A DNA stretch of 64,000 nt from Lagopus muta (lineage: Eukaryota; Chordata; Aves; Galliformes; Phasianidae). The notes under the pieces were generated by a model. The model was not told the DNA's origin and searched no databases. It was given only the letters and a program-made list of their open reading frames with translations. Shown one piece after another: positions 24,741 through 37,370 of this stretch. Within the stretch, counting starts at the first letter, position 1. Every line of letters begins with the position of its first letter. Location of the stretch: assembly GCF_023343835.1 (NCBI RefSeq), contig NC_064436.1, positions 51,373,883 through 51,437,882 on the forward strand. The letters run 5' to 3'. Both the position numbers and the translations under genes were made by a program.

Positions 24741-27700
24741 AAATTCCCAATAAAGTACATATTTAACTACTGCCCTTAACTCTGAAAGGCAGAGATTTAT
24801 GAGCTTGAAAATTTCTTAACCTTTGATTTGAATATATAGAGTTATAAATAATCTAAAATAAAGTCTTTTTTGAGTCCATAATCCGAAGGAGTAAATAAAA
24901 TTAAGAACATTATGTGCTGTTTATTGCTTCAGGAACTTTATATTTTCAGAATTCTGGGGCTTTAAGACATTAATTACAAAGAAGTTATCAAGGAAAAAGT
25001 ATCTGAATAATGAACAAATATTTATTTTCACCTCTTTCTTTCTGTATTCAACTTTCAAAAATTTAAGTGTCTTGAATTTACTGATGTTTTCTTCTAACTC
25101 CTTTGTATTAATAAAGAAGTTTAATCAGTCTTGAAAATGGTATCACTTACTGTACCACTGTACAACATGCAGGTATTACAGTAGTACAATACCGTACAAT
25201 ATCGGAATGATGGCTTTTTGTTAATGTTTGAGTGATTTTATTAATCATTATTCTAATAGTACAATGGATGGTACTTTTGAAATGTCGTGTTAAACTTCTG
25301 TGATTTGGTAAAATGTACCGTACAAAATACTGATCTAAGGCTACAGACTAGTCTATAATTATCACATTTTCATTTGACGTGCATGTATTGTATCATAATG
25401 CAACAAGGGAATGAAATGAAATTTGCTACAGTGTTAGCTCTCATGAACTCTTCCTGTCATAATACCCAGTGAAAACAAATAAGGAACCTTATGATTTGGA
25501 ATAGGAAAAATCTAGGAAATGGTGCTTAAGTCTAAGTAGCTTTCCAGACAAAGGAAAATGAATCCATTTGTAAAGCTTTTTCTAACAGTGAGACATCCGA
25601 CCAATTTTTATGGCTGCAGTAGCATTTAATATAGTCTTATGATTTGTTATAACTCCTAATTCTTTGAATGAAAATGTAGTTATGACATTTTCTTTGTCTG
25701 TTTCTTGACAGTGTCGTGCTAGAGTGTTATCATTGCCACTAAAATATGACTGCTGCTGCAGTTATATAAAATCTCCTAGTATATGCCAAACAATTTTAAT
25801 AAAAATGTGAAATATTACTCAGTTGGCAATGTTCCTTCTTTCTATTCTTGAAAAATTTTTTTCAAAAAATGTATCAAATGAAGTATTCTAGGCCTATATT
25901 TTTGTGATACAAAGAATGCATCTGCAATCATTTAGATGTGTCAATTTTTATTCACCTGTTTATAGTAAAAGTAGATGATAAAAAATTTGAATCAGTGAAA
26001 AGCGAGAGGACCTGCAGCTTATCTAAACATCTGGGCAACCATGAAATATAGTGCTTATTCATAATATCTTGCACTGAAATTCTATATCAGAAGACAGTGG
26101 CTACAGGAAATCAGAAACATTTCAAGACTGCCTAAACAGGAAGTGTAACTGCTCTTGACTTTGTCCAAATTTCAGTAGTAGAATTGAGTTCAGGTGTTTT
26201 ACGATAAATATTATACTATAAATATTTAATGTTACATTTATAAAATGAATGTTACATAGTTCTTATTGAGTTTTAAAATATGACATTTCTTAATACTGAG
26301 AAAAACATTACAAAAACTTTAAATTATTTGATATCAGGACTTCATAATATCCTGCAGAGGAAAAACAGAAGAAAAGTATGCTAATTGTAAGCATTATGTG
26401 TTGATGTATGCAGAGGATAAAAAAGCTTTTTTTTTGGCAATTAACTTTTAATTCTCTAAATTAGTTGGATCTATGGAAGGAAAAAGTTTATACTAAGCAA
26501 TAGTTTAAAAAGTAAAATCAATACCTAGATCATTGTGATATGGAAATGTCTTTATGATTTCTTTAATTGTCTGTAAGCATCAGAATATAAGCTTACAAAT
26601 GCTTTTCCTTTAAGAATTGTATTCTGACTATAAACCTGGTTAGAATCCCTAGTACTGTTCATTCATCATAGTCAGCATAGTGGGGACCAAATTATAACAT
26701 AAAGCTCTGTAGATAATAGAAGTGTGAGATTTTTATAGGGTAGTTTTTTTCCGTGATCTAGTGACTCTATTCTTATATGTACATTTTCACAGTAATCTGT
26801 AGAAATTTCATTGTAGAATATTAATCACAAAACTTTGTTATTAGTTCATTCACTGGGTTTCCATTATTTTGCAGACAGAATTTAAACCTGTAGAAAACAT
26901 TACCAAACACTCTTAAAATGCATTTTACTTTAAATTTTGAAGTGTAAACATCAGTAGTGACTGAGGGCTAAATATCTGCTGCTGAATATTTTATCTGAAA
27001 TCCCAGTGAATCATTTTCTGGAATAGAAAACAGGAAAAAACAAACATTTTTCCTTCTGTTATACAATTGGTATAAAGCAGTGCAGTTTAATATCAGTAGG
27101 TAATCAATACACTTGTCAGAGATGTATGAAAAAAACATTTAATTATTGTCCTTTTCTCCCTGAAATAGCAAATGATTACACTATTACTTTGGCTCATTTC
27201 CACTAAAGGTAACCTTAATAACTATAACCTGTATCTGGTGAACCATGCAAACTCCAGGAATCCATTTATTGTCTCATTTATTCCTTGAATTAAAAATTAC
27301 TGAAAATGACCTTTTGCCTTCATTACAAATGACTTCTTTAAATAAGCTTTAGAATAAAAGTGTAACCCCTGAGTATCAACTACCTCTAAATCAAGAATGA
27401 AATTATTTAAACCATAATTTAAATTATCCTGTACCTCTGATCTAACCCAGTAAAATTTCAGCATTTATCTCATTTAAAACATATGAGGATTTGACTATGC
27501 AGGTTATCTTTATTACTTTAGCTTTATAATTGCTGATTATGTATGACATATTTCATATAGTAATTGTTCTAATATATTATTTATTTTGATTATTCCTTAA
27601 GTCATCTAAGCATAGATATTTTCAGCACTTTATTTTCTGATTTTATGTAGTTTATTATATAGTTTATTCATTTATTTTTCAGTTCTATTTTTCTTCGATC

Positions 27701-27917
27701 AGTTGAATGATAAGGAAATTAACAAATGCAAATTTCTTGGTCAGGAAAATGACAGTGCTTTGTAAAGTGTTTGTATAACCTTAACACGGTTTTATGACTC
27801 AATAAATCATACAGTTTTTATGGTATTTTTTGTTTGCTGTAACAAAAGATGACAGATAATAAGAAAACTGCACTAAACAATTTCCTCAAGACTATTCTGT
27901 TGGGAAATAAATTTGTC
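24741..27917. other. Unique AT-rich DNA
   Basis: Nothing recognised in about 3.2 kb. Open frames are short. A segment at 25150-25330 has recurrent TACCGTAC/GTAC words but no clear element structure. Confidence 0.6.
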
Positions 27918-29003
27918 ATCCAGAGATATCCTGATGAAGTATGGCTTCACCAAGGGAAGTTCATGCCTGACCAGTCTGATGTCCTTCTGTGAAGGAGTGA
28001 TGGCATTGTAGGACAAAGGGAAGGCAATTGATGTCATCTACCTCCATATCTCCAAGGCTTTTGACAAGGTCCCCCCATTGTATCTTTTTCTCTAAATTGG
28101 AGAAAGATGGATTTGAAGAGTGAGCTATTTGGTGGATAAGGAATTGGTTGGGAGGTTGCAGTCAGAGAGTTGTGGTGAGTGGCTCTATTTCCAGATGGAG
28201 GCTAAAAATGAGTCTGTCTTGGGACCAGTACTCTTTAACATCTTTATCAGTGACATAGATGATGAGATTGAGTACACCCTTACCAAGTTTGCTGATGACA
28301 CCAAGCTGATCAGTGCAGTTGATACAGCAGAAGGAAGGGACGCCATCCAGAGGGACCTTGATAAACTTGAAAGGTGGGCCCTTGAAAACCTAGTGAGGTT
28401 CAACAAAGCAAGGTGGAAAGTTTTGGACTTGGGTCAAGGTAATCCCATATATGTATACAAACTGGAAGAGGAACTCCTTGAGAGTAGCCCTGCTGAAAAG
28501 GACTTAGAGGTTCTAGTTGATGAAAAACTTAGCAGGAGACATCAGCATGAGCTTGCAGCCTTGAAAATCAAAGGTATCCATAGTTCCATAAAAGGAAGGC
28601 TGCCAGCAGGGAGAGGGAGGTGTTTGTCTCATGTTCTGTTCTGGAGAGGCCCCAAATGGAGTACTGCATCCAAGTCTAGGGCACTCAACACAGGAAAGAT
28701 GTTGAGTTTTTGCACAGGGTCCAAAGGAGGGTCACAGAGATGAGCCAGGGGCTGATGCACCTCTCCTGTGAAGATAGGTGGAAGGAAGGGCTTGTTCAAT
28801 GTGGAAAAAAGAAGGCTGTGGAGAAACCTCATTGTGGCCTTCCAATATTTTAAGGGAATTTATAAACATAAGGGACATCAACTTTTTACATGGTAAAATA
28901 GTGATAGAACAAGGGGGAGTAGTTTTAAACTAAAGGAAGGGAGATTTAGGTTAGATGACTCCCTTCCAATCTAAGCCAGTCTATGTTTTTATGATTCTAT
29001 AAC
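27918..29003 (+). mobile_element. Decayed CR1 3' half with internal deletions
   Basis: It starts in the RT at YGFTKGSSCLTSLMSFCEGVM and runs through motif A (DVIYLHISKAFDKV, with the catalytic Asp replaced by His), [21 protein letters not shown] (intact motif C), QRDLDKLERWALENLVRFN, and the thumb. Motif B has lost the GVPQG residues: MEAKN joins directly to ESVLGP. Near 28957 the frame jumps from RFRLD to the last bases of the 3' UTR (CTCCCTTCCAATC), deleting the C-terminal end. The terminus is TTTTATGATTCTAT. About 200 codons remain open (28120-28743, non-ATG start) but the enzyme would be dead. Confidence 0.9.
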
Positions 29004-32000
29004 GTCTTCCTTCAGTCTATTTTCTGTATCAGACCCCAACTTTAAATGGATAAAAGAAGGGATATGGAATGGTAGTATCTTCTAGCAGCGACAATTCAAA
29101 CATGGATGAAGATCTGTAAGGATGAAGATTTTCCTGAAAATATGAGAGCAATTGTATCCTTTGAGAATATGATTGATTTACAGTCAATGGAGAACATTTT
29201 AATTCAGCTCCTTTCACTTGAGGCCTTGCTATTTAAATAGAGCTTTAAGAAATTGTACAGTTTGAAAAAAAAGTCATTAACATTGACTTCTGAGACTGAA
29301 AAGTTTTAACTAAATATTTAAAAGTAATGTATATCAAAACGTTATCCAGGTTTTTTTTGTATGAATAGTGTACATCTGAAAGTGTAAATGATATTCATTA
29401 AATGGATTAAAGTAAGCAAAGAATGAAAGGAAATACCTAGTATATCCTACTATGAAAAGCTACAAACGATTGTCTTTAACCATGTCCTCCAAAAGAAATA
29501 GGAAAGTATTATTTGACATGTCCCTTAGTTACATACCATTTAAAACTGTATGAGCAATGAATTTCTGAACACCATAGCCTAAGTCGTTGTAAACTCGTTA
29601 ATTGTGGAGAAACTTCTATTAAAATCTTTTATTTTGAATTAATGGCTATATAGATTAAAAAGCTCTTAAAATACTAAGGTAGTAATACTAAAATACTAAG
29701 ATAGTTTTTCCTTTGGAGGTATGTTTTTTTCAGAACATTTTTACTTGCATTAATTGGTCACAGAACTAACATAGTTATGCAAATAATTCTGCTTTTTTTT
29801 AGCACTTATGTATATTGATTTCTCACTTATCTTAGGAATCTTCACAGAGCTAATAAATAATACTTTGTAATTATACTGTTCGATAACACTGTCAGTTGAG
29901 ATGTTAATTTTATTTTATGTCGAGTCATAACAGATTGATATTTGATTCTGTATGTCAGCAAAAAAAAAAAAGGTGATTGCATAGCCTCCTTTCTTTGCAT
30001 TAACTCCGTCAGTATTTATTTGTTATTTTTCCCAATATTTCAAGCACTAGCAAATAGAGGGATTTTATCCTTATAAAAACATATTAAAATATTTTCCTTG
30101 AGGGGGGAGGCAAGAATTATTTTTTTAATGCTTCCACACAGTTGAAAAGATTGATACGGTAATACTTAATCAGGGATGTTTTCTCTAAAATACCATGAGC
30201 TGGTATGTCTTGTGTTTGGAATAATTTTTTTCATGTATTATATTCAACTTTTCTTGTTACTAATGGAATAGCTTATGACCAGTGCTTCTTGATTTGTTTT
30301 CAAACAAATATTGAAATTTATTTTATAGATAGGTAGATAGGTAGATAGCTAAATAGGTAGAATATTAGATTTCTGAAAATATTCCATATATGCGTATTTA
30401 CATTAGCAATGTGCATATTTATCAGAATACTGTGACTTTCTTTCATTTTATTTTTCCTTTTCTGGAAATAAATATCCTCTTTTTTTTTTTTTTTTGTTTG
30501 GTTTATTTTTCTTCCCTCTGAGAATGTACCATTGTTTTTTTGTGTGTGAAATTGTGTACACAATATCTCAAAATGAATGGAAAGAAGAAAGAGAGTGTCA
30601 AAATGCAAGTTTCTCAATAAATTTAACAGAAAGTCACAGAAAGTTGTTTTGAATATGTCTTAAGGTATGAGTGACCCTTTAAGGTGTAAAAAAAAAAAAA
30701 AAAACAACAAAAACTTCATAAAGTCCAAGTAAGATTGCACATGTCTTGTTGTAAGTTTTGATAAAATCTGTGCTGCTTGAGAGATATTGCCAATAGAGTC
30801 CTCCCTAAAATAAGCATTTTCTATATATTTAAATTTGTCAACCTCTAATTTTTTGGGCTACAAAACTTCATCTGAAATCTGAAACAGAGATGGTGATAAT
30901 GACAAAAAGATTTTCTCATTTGGCCTAATTAAGATTCTGTCCTTTGCTTCTAATTAAATGGGTTACACTACTGTGTCTTGTTGAAAAGGAACATAAAGAT
31001 TTTTAAGATCAGTGGTGAATTCAGACTTTGTCTTCAGTATCTAGTTTCTGCTTAATTATATTGAATTCATTAATATTAAAAAACCTTTGAAGAGCAATAT
31101 TTATATAAGTTCATAGTTAGCTTACAGCTATTCAGACCTTGGAGTTTTTTTCCTTTTCAGCTCATGCTGTGTTTTTTCTTTTTAATAGGATCAAACAAGA
31201 TCCCTTCTAGAATTCATATTTCAGCTAATCATTGCTGGATAATTCAGTAAACTCATCTTTCTTCCCTGTCAAAACCAAAGTTATCATCTTCTGGCAACAA
31301 GATGTGAATATAGTGCTTCAACACTTTTATATCTTCGTAAGTAAGGGAAGAATTAAAAAGTGCGTGCTTATTTTTTATGTCTTTGGTACATGTTAATTAA
31401 ATCTTAGTAAAAATTGTCCTATGAGTAAGCAAGTTCCTCAGTAAGTAGGTAAGGGAGAAGCAAATGTAACTACAATAGAGTTTTTCTTACCTTTGTAATA
31501 TTAATCTTCTAAACACGTATCAGTGAAGAATGATGCAATGGCTGGTGCCAAATTCTCAAGAAAAAATGAAACCTGTTAAAAAAAGTAATATTGGTATATA
31601 GTATAGAAGTTAATCAATTTAATGATAGTGATACACGATGGTGTATTCTGAAACCAGTAATACAGAAAAGATGAGATTGATGCCTACAGAGTAGACGCAG
31701 GTTTAACTTGCTTTTCTTTATCACCTCTTTTTACAGTGACAGGAAGTAGCATAAGGAACTTATATGCTGAATGTTGAATATGATGGTGTTACTGGTTACT
31801 TGGCCAGCAGCCAGCTGCTAAAAGATGAAACCAACTCAGACCAAAGCAAGCCCAGACCAGCCCTGAGAATCTGCTCTCAGTACAAGGACAACAAGTTTTT
31901 ACTGGTAACGTCAAAAATGATATTACAGGGCTGCAATCTTTTCATTGTCAGTGGCTTCTAGAAGTTGTTCCTGAAATTTCATTTGGACAATTAGCTGGGG

Positions 32001-32158
32001 TACTGGTAGAAGAGAGCAGGTGCTGGAAGGGAGAACCCTTTTCTTTTGAGTTACATCTAACCTGCCTTTCCATGTTTTGTTGCTGTTGTTTCTTTTGGTT
32101 TTCTTTGGCTGTTAAGTTGCTCAGTTGCTTTGTTCTGTTATTTTTTGTTGTTTGGTTT

Positions 32159-32163
<5 letters not shown>
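29004..32163. other. Unique AT-rich DNA
   Basis: No gene or confident transposon. It holds a GATA-type microsatellite and T-homopolymers, and a 24-base word near 31835 that recurs near 46208 (see findings). Confidence 0.6.
30324..30360. repeat. (GATA/GGTA)n microsatellite
   Basis: Degenerate tetranucleotide array of TAGA and TAGG units, followed later by a 16-base T run at about 30480-30495. Confidence 0.85.

Positions 32164-32199
<36 letters not shown>
32164..32199. repeat. Poly-T tract, 36 bases
   Basis: An uninterrupted run of 36 T. It lies about 180 bases outside the confident part of an antisense CR1. CR1 does not end in poly-A, so the run is not explained by that element. Confidence 0.95.
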
Positions 32200-32200
<1 letters not shown>

Positions 32201-32215
32201 TTAGTTAGTTGGATT

Positions 32216-32850
32216 TTATTCACAGAACCATAGTAAATTTCCATAAATCAGTTAGTATATGGTCCAGTCTGAAGAGAGATTGTTGCCAGCATGAGATCTG
32301 GTCTCTCTGATTTCAGCTAAATAAATTTATAGGATTTTACAAATGTAAATTCATTGAACTAACATTATTGTAAGAACATATACTTTCCTAAGTTTTTGTC
32401 TAATCTTTTCAACAGCAGTTTTCCTCTCTGGGCAACCTGTGCCCAATGTTCCATTAGCTGTACAGTAAAGATGTTTTTCCTGATGTTGAGATGGAACCTC
32501 CTGCCAAAGAAAGCCTATCTTCTTTGAATCTTCCCTTTGGGTATTTATACGCATTGATCAGATACTCCTGATCCTCCTCTTCACCAGGCTGAACAGTCTC
32601 AGCTCTCAGCATCTGCTCATGCAAAAGGTTATCTAGTCTTTGGACAACCTATTGGCCTCTTCTGTGCTTTTTCCAGTACATTCAGGTCCCTCTTGTACTG
32701 GACAGAACAGGACTGCACATAGCATTCCAGGTGCGACCTTACCAATGCTGAGTAGAGCGTTTTCACATTGCTATAGGCTGCTAACAGTTTAGTCACTAAC
32801 TTCATCCCCTTCTGAATAAGCAAGGCCAGCGTCCTTGGTCTCTATTTTTC
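32216..32850 (-). mobile_element. Old antisense CR1 3' portion
   Basis: The plus strand reads as the reverse complement of an older CR1 subfamily. The octamer-like ATTCACAGAACCATAG lies near 32218, with a poorly matching stretch after it. Confident match begins near 32385 with CTCTGGGCAACCTGTGCC, then TTTTTCCTGATGTTGAGATG, CACCAGGCTGAACAGTCTC and CCAGGTGCGACCTTACCAAT. On the minus strand this encodes remnants such as VKTLYSALVRSHLEC and VQYKRDLNVLEKAQKRP, the CR1 C-terminal domain ([25 protein letters not shown]). Frame is broken in several places. Confidence 0.85.
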
Positions 32851-35200
32851 AATCATGTTGAAGATTCCTAATCATTTGGATTTGATCTTTTACTGTTACT
32901 TTTCTAACAATGTCAAATTGCTCATCTGTGTATATTATGGTCACAGTTTCAGAACAGTTCTTGAACTCAAACACTTCAAATTAGGCCTGATAAGTAATGT
33001 AGAGTTATTTCTTCTCCTAGGGCCTTTCTTATGTCTCTTACTTGAAATTATGATAGCTAGAATTTTAGTCTTCCTGTTTTGCTCCAATACAATGCTAGTC
33101 CAGTCTGACAAATTGTCTAGCAGTTTATCAGTTTAGAGATATCAAGCAAAGCAGCAGGTAAAATAACATCAACAAAATTGAATTCGAATCTCCATAGGAG
33201 ACCCCTACGTAATTAAGTAATCTTGAAATATATTTCACAGTATATATATTCACATTCCTGAATTCTCAAAAGAAATTTTGCATTGAAGCTCTGAATACAG
33301 GCACTTAATTTTATGTTTCAGTGTGGTGAATGAAGTGTAACTTCACAATAGTTGTTTATATCATTAAGAATAAAAGTATATGAGCTGGAGGAGATTTTGC
33401 AGTTTAAATATTCACAGTCATCAGTTTTCTGCACTTCAGAGCTCTTTCATATTTACTTTCAATATTTACTTCCTTCAGACATTCTAGTTGCATGGAACAT
33501 CAGTTTTTGACCACATTTAATAAACTTCATTTCTTAGAAGAATAAGTAACTTTATCTCTTAATTTCTTGATGTTTGAAAATTTTAACTGAATATTTAAAA
33601 GTAATGTGAATTGAAAGAGTATCCAGTTGAAGTGATTTTACCGTATGCTTTAAAGCCCACACGTCATATTAATTGTTTTGTTTATGTGAGAACAAAACAT
33701 TTAAAGATTTTTCTGCTTTGTTTAAAAGTGAATGGAAGAATAAACTAAAAATTTGTATCTCCTGTTAGGATATTTTTTCTTACCTTGCTTCTATAACAGT
33801 ATAGTTGTCAAAATAAATTACATCTCAAAGTCTTTCACTTCTCAGCATAGGATTTTTTTCCCTCTTTGCTCTCTACACAAAAATGAAAATGGAATAACAC
33901 ACTTTAATGAACTCTATTTTAAATGACTGCCTTAGGCAAAATGCGATTGAAGTACAAAGAATAAAATAAAACCTTAATACATGTCACTAATCAAAAATGT
34001 ACAAATGGATTCTGATTTCTGACAAGAGCTGGTAAAAACAGCCTATTGCCTCAGGAAGTTAGCATTCTAACCTAAATTATTATAGATAATTGTAGTGTCA
34101 TCACAGCATAAGTATTTTATATCATGTGCATTTTCCTTCTGAAGTCTGCAGCCTGAGTTGAGAAAAGGGTTATGTTATCACATTCCATTGCCCCCCTTAC
34201 CTCTGTCTCTTCGTCTTCTTCTCCCCCCCTCTACCCCCAGTACTCCTCATCTAACCCATCCATGAGATTTCTAAAGAAAAAAAGTGGAAATTTTATACTC
34301 CAGTATACTTGCACACACAGTATGATCTAAATTCACTCTCTGAGGCTATTTCGGTACTGCAGTTTATTGTCCCCTCTTTCATGGGAGAATATTTCAGTTT
34401 GTTAAAAGAAGCCCCAGGGAATAAATAAGAGAAAACCATTCACCCCTAATTTAATGGTAAAGCTAAGAACAGACTAGCATTTCTTTTGTAACTCAACACT
34501 ACCAAAAACTGCACACTTTTCTGAAAAGTGTTTATACCTACTGTACAGGTAAGTAACAATTCCCCACTATCCACTAGATCTTTGTGTTAGAATAGTTAGT
34601 GAGAAAACACTATTTAATTACTAAATATTTTGAGTTCTGTAAGGTTCATATTATTATGGAAAGCTGAGATAGAGCTGTATAAATATTTCATAATTCATCT
34701 TGTTTACCAGTGAGAAATAGTGAAATTATTGATTATTTTTTCCTTTCATGATAGCATGCATTATGTTTTACTATGTTACTAAAATGAAAAATTTTCCACA
34801 TTTCTGTAGTTAAATGGAAGATAAATTAACCACTAACTTACATTCTTTTCTGTAATATCTTGAATTCCAAACTCATTTATACTGTTACGTTTAAAAGATC
34901 TTCAGTAGTTCACTTTAATTATTTTTCACATGTCAAATGAGTTAATCAGTGACTATACAAGAAATTCAAACTTTTTTCTTTTAAAAAGAAGAAACTTATT
35001 TCTCGTGTCACCTAATTATCTGTGCATGTAATCGGTTGCCTGATTCACTTTTAGAAATAGATAGAGTCAATGTTGCTTCTATTGAATCAGATGTGGCCCA
35101 GTCTTTTTACATCTCCTTTGTATTTAGAGTTGAAATGGCAGCAGAGATGTTAGTGTGCAGATCTTTTACTTCACCTATTCAGTTTACTGCAAAGTGTGTG

Positions 35201-35266
35201 TGACACACCTGGAAAGCATGAGTGACACACTTACAAAGTCTGGGTGACATACTTGCACATTGACTG
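35201..35266. repeat. Three-copy 22-bp imperfect tandem repeat
   Basis: Three consecutive 22-base units each begin TGACA(C/T)AC: starts at 35201, 35223 and 35245. Units one and two share the TGACACAC start and an AAAG..TG core; unit three is more diverged. No coding frame depends on it. Confidence 0.75.
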
Positions 35267-36697
35267 TAATGATGTTGTAAAATGCTCCTACCTAGAAGGA
35301 AATTGCTAATGAATGTGATTTTGTAAAACTTTTAAATATGGACCATATTCTTAAATGTGCTGGTGTAGCAAGACTGTATCATCATCTGTTCAGAGATCAT
35401 AGCAAATTTACAGATGAACTCAAAAGCAGAACTTTCTTTTTAAGAATTTTAACTCATTTCTTGTTTGGTTATATTTTACCATCTGAATACTAGCAGGATT
35501 GTTCACATCTCCATACTTTAATTTATAATCACAGTGTGATTTTTTAAATGAAACATTAAAACATTTAAACATTGAAAGTAATATGGAAAAATAATTTACA
35601 GAAATAATATACAATATTCATGGATTTTTAAGTAAATGTTTATATTCCATTTAAGAACATGTGTATATTTATATCTCTCTTAATGCCAGTAACCAAAAAT
35701 AATACCCCGAGCTTTTAAAAGTGTAAGCTTTAACAGAAATCCTTAACTTTTAACTGTATTAATAGGAATAAATGTAAAAATTGAATCTCAACCACATGGA
35801 TATGTCCCACAGGTTAAAAGGAGCTCAAGATTTAAATAGTGTAAAAATAAGAGCATTGTGGGGCCTTATGTATCTTAGCCATATAAATTATAAAATGTGT
35901 TCTATGAATGGTTAGATCCTTGGCCCATTTTTCTGCCATGTTTACATGCTATATTTTATGCATATGCTATATTTTTGCTTATTCTATTAATTTTGAACAA
36001 GTAAAATGAAAATATAGTGTAGAAGTATAAGAAAGGATTAGCATTTCTAAAAGAGCAAGAAATCCCAGCAGCATTTTACACCAAATAGATAAATAAATGT
36101 AAATACTAACAAGCTACTCTCCATTTCAAATGATACAAATAGCATCTGGATGTTCCAACAGGAGAATATTGAATAAATATCTGTATGAATGAGAACTCAG
36201 CAATGGAATTTCTGAAACTTTCAAGTTGCCAGAATTAATCAAGGCCTGCTTGGTATAACTCCTTTCTTAATTTCTCTTCTAAACAAAATAAGCTTCAGCT
36301 TACTGAAGCTGGAATTATTTCTGCTAGATACTAGGTAACTGTTAATCTATATTATCTGTAAGAATACCTAAAGGCACTACAATGATTAAGAATATAAGGG
36401 CTGGTTTGATTCATGCAGTCAAATGCATGACATATTATGTGTTTTTTATTCTAAAAAAAAAAAAAAATAAATCAGAAAACATCATGCTAAACAATTTCCA
36501 TCAAGTCTTGAATGAATGTCTTCCTTAAAGGCTTACTAAAAAGTAGATTATTGAAACATATTAAGCAGTTAAGGAGATTATGTACTAAATATATAATTTA
36601 TATATCTAAACACAACTGGCTGAATGTCTTGAACAAATATGAAGTACACTGTACATTTGCATGCTTGTTTAGTTTCAAATTTGTGGAACTTAATTCA

Positions 36698-36731
36698 ATG
36701 TTAGGATACAGTTATATTTGTATCCTAACAT
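36698..36731. repeat. 12-bp perfect inverted repeat (hairpin)
   Basis: ATGTTAGGATAC and its exact complement GTATCCTAACAT flank a 10-base AT loop. The stem is mixed in composition, so it is less likely to be a chance AT palindrome than others here. No polymerase III or terminator context is seen. Confidence 0.9.
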
Positions 36732-36899
36732 AAGTTAGGTTATAATAACTTAGTATCACGTAAGTGACTTTATGTCTCTGTTTTAATTGCTTTTCTTAAT
36801 GCAGTATCATGGAACTACAAGATTGTTGTGACAGGAAGAAACCACTTGATACATATGGTTGAACTTCCCCACTCAGGAGTGATGTCTCCTGAGCTGCAT

Positions 36900-37140
36900 T
36901 TTCTACAGGGTAAATAGCCTAATCTCTCTCAGGTTCCCTTCATATCAGAGAAGCACTACTACCTTTTCCTTCATTGGACTCCTGAAAGCATGACCAAAAC
37001 TACATAAAACACTCCAGGTTTGGTTTCAGTAGTGCTCAGTAAAGGGGAAAAGTCACCTTCCTTGACTTGCTAGTGGCTTATATTCACCACTCCCAGGTCC
37101 CCAAATCATTCCCCATGTAGTTAACATCCAGAATGTATCT
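36900..37140 (-). mobile_element. Old antisense CR1 fragment
   Basis: The plus strand contains AATCTCTCTCAGGTTCCCTT, then AAACACTCCAGGTTTGGTTT, then CAGTAGTGCTCAGTAAAGGG, then CACCACTCCCAGGTCC. In order, this is the reverse complement of the CR1 region coding for the C-terminal domain and thumb. The copy is heavily diverged with small deletions. Confidence 0.75.
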
Positions 37141-37221
37141 GATGACTGAGGTTTGTTTGGATTTTTTTGGGTGTACAGAAGCATATCTAATAATTCATTC
37201 ATGTCATTGAGCTCTAAAGAA

Positions 37222-37370
37222 CACATCTACTGTGAAAGGCAGTAGAGTTTGAACCTTTCTTCCAATATTCCATTTAATTTTGTTGCCTTGTGACATTTGG
37301 AAGCAGAGGGGCAGTCTGACAAAATGACATCTGACCATGGAAGTGCAGTCTTCTTCAAAACTCTCAAGGT
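37222..37370 (+). mobile_element. Mariner-type transposon fragment
   Basis: GGCAGTAGAGTTTGAACC, TTCCAATATTCCATTTAATT, GCAGAGGGGCAGTCTGACAA and ATGACATCTGACCATGGAAG match, in order, the transposase-sense 5' region of the avian Mariner1_GG/Galluhop-like element as I remember it. The same region, reverse complemented, is present in the copy at 62105-62612 (GGTTCAAC/AATATTGG/TTTTGTCAGA words). No transposase frame survives. Confidence 0.65.

Larger units (their letters stand above)
32851..36899. other. Unique AT-rich DNA
   Basis: No gene is recognised in about 4 kb. It contains a C/T-rich patch (34190-34250), a 22-bp triple repeat and a perfect hairpin, listed separately, and an A run at about 36454-36467. 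Confidence 0.6.

Noticed and set aside
25130-25330. Recurrent GTAC/TACCGTAC words suggesting a small inverted-repeat element
   Set aside because: Words recur but no consistent terminal inverted repeats or duplication could be established by eye.
31948-32244. 98-codon minus-strand lysine-rich frame
   Set aside because: It mostly translates the 36-base poly-T tract and has no protein features.
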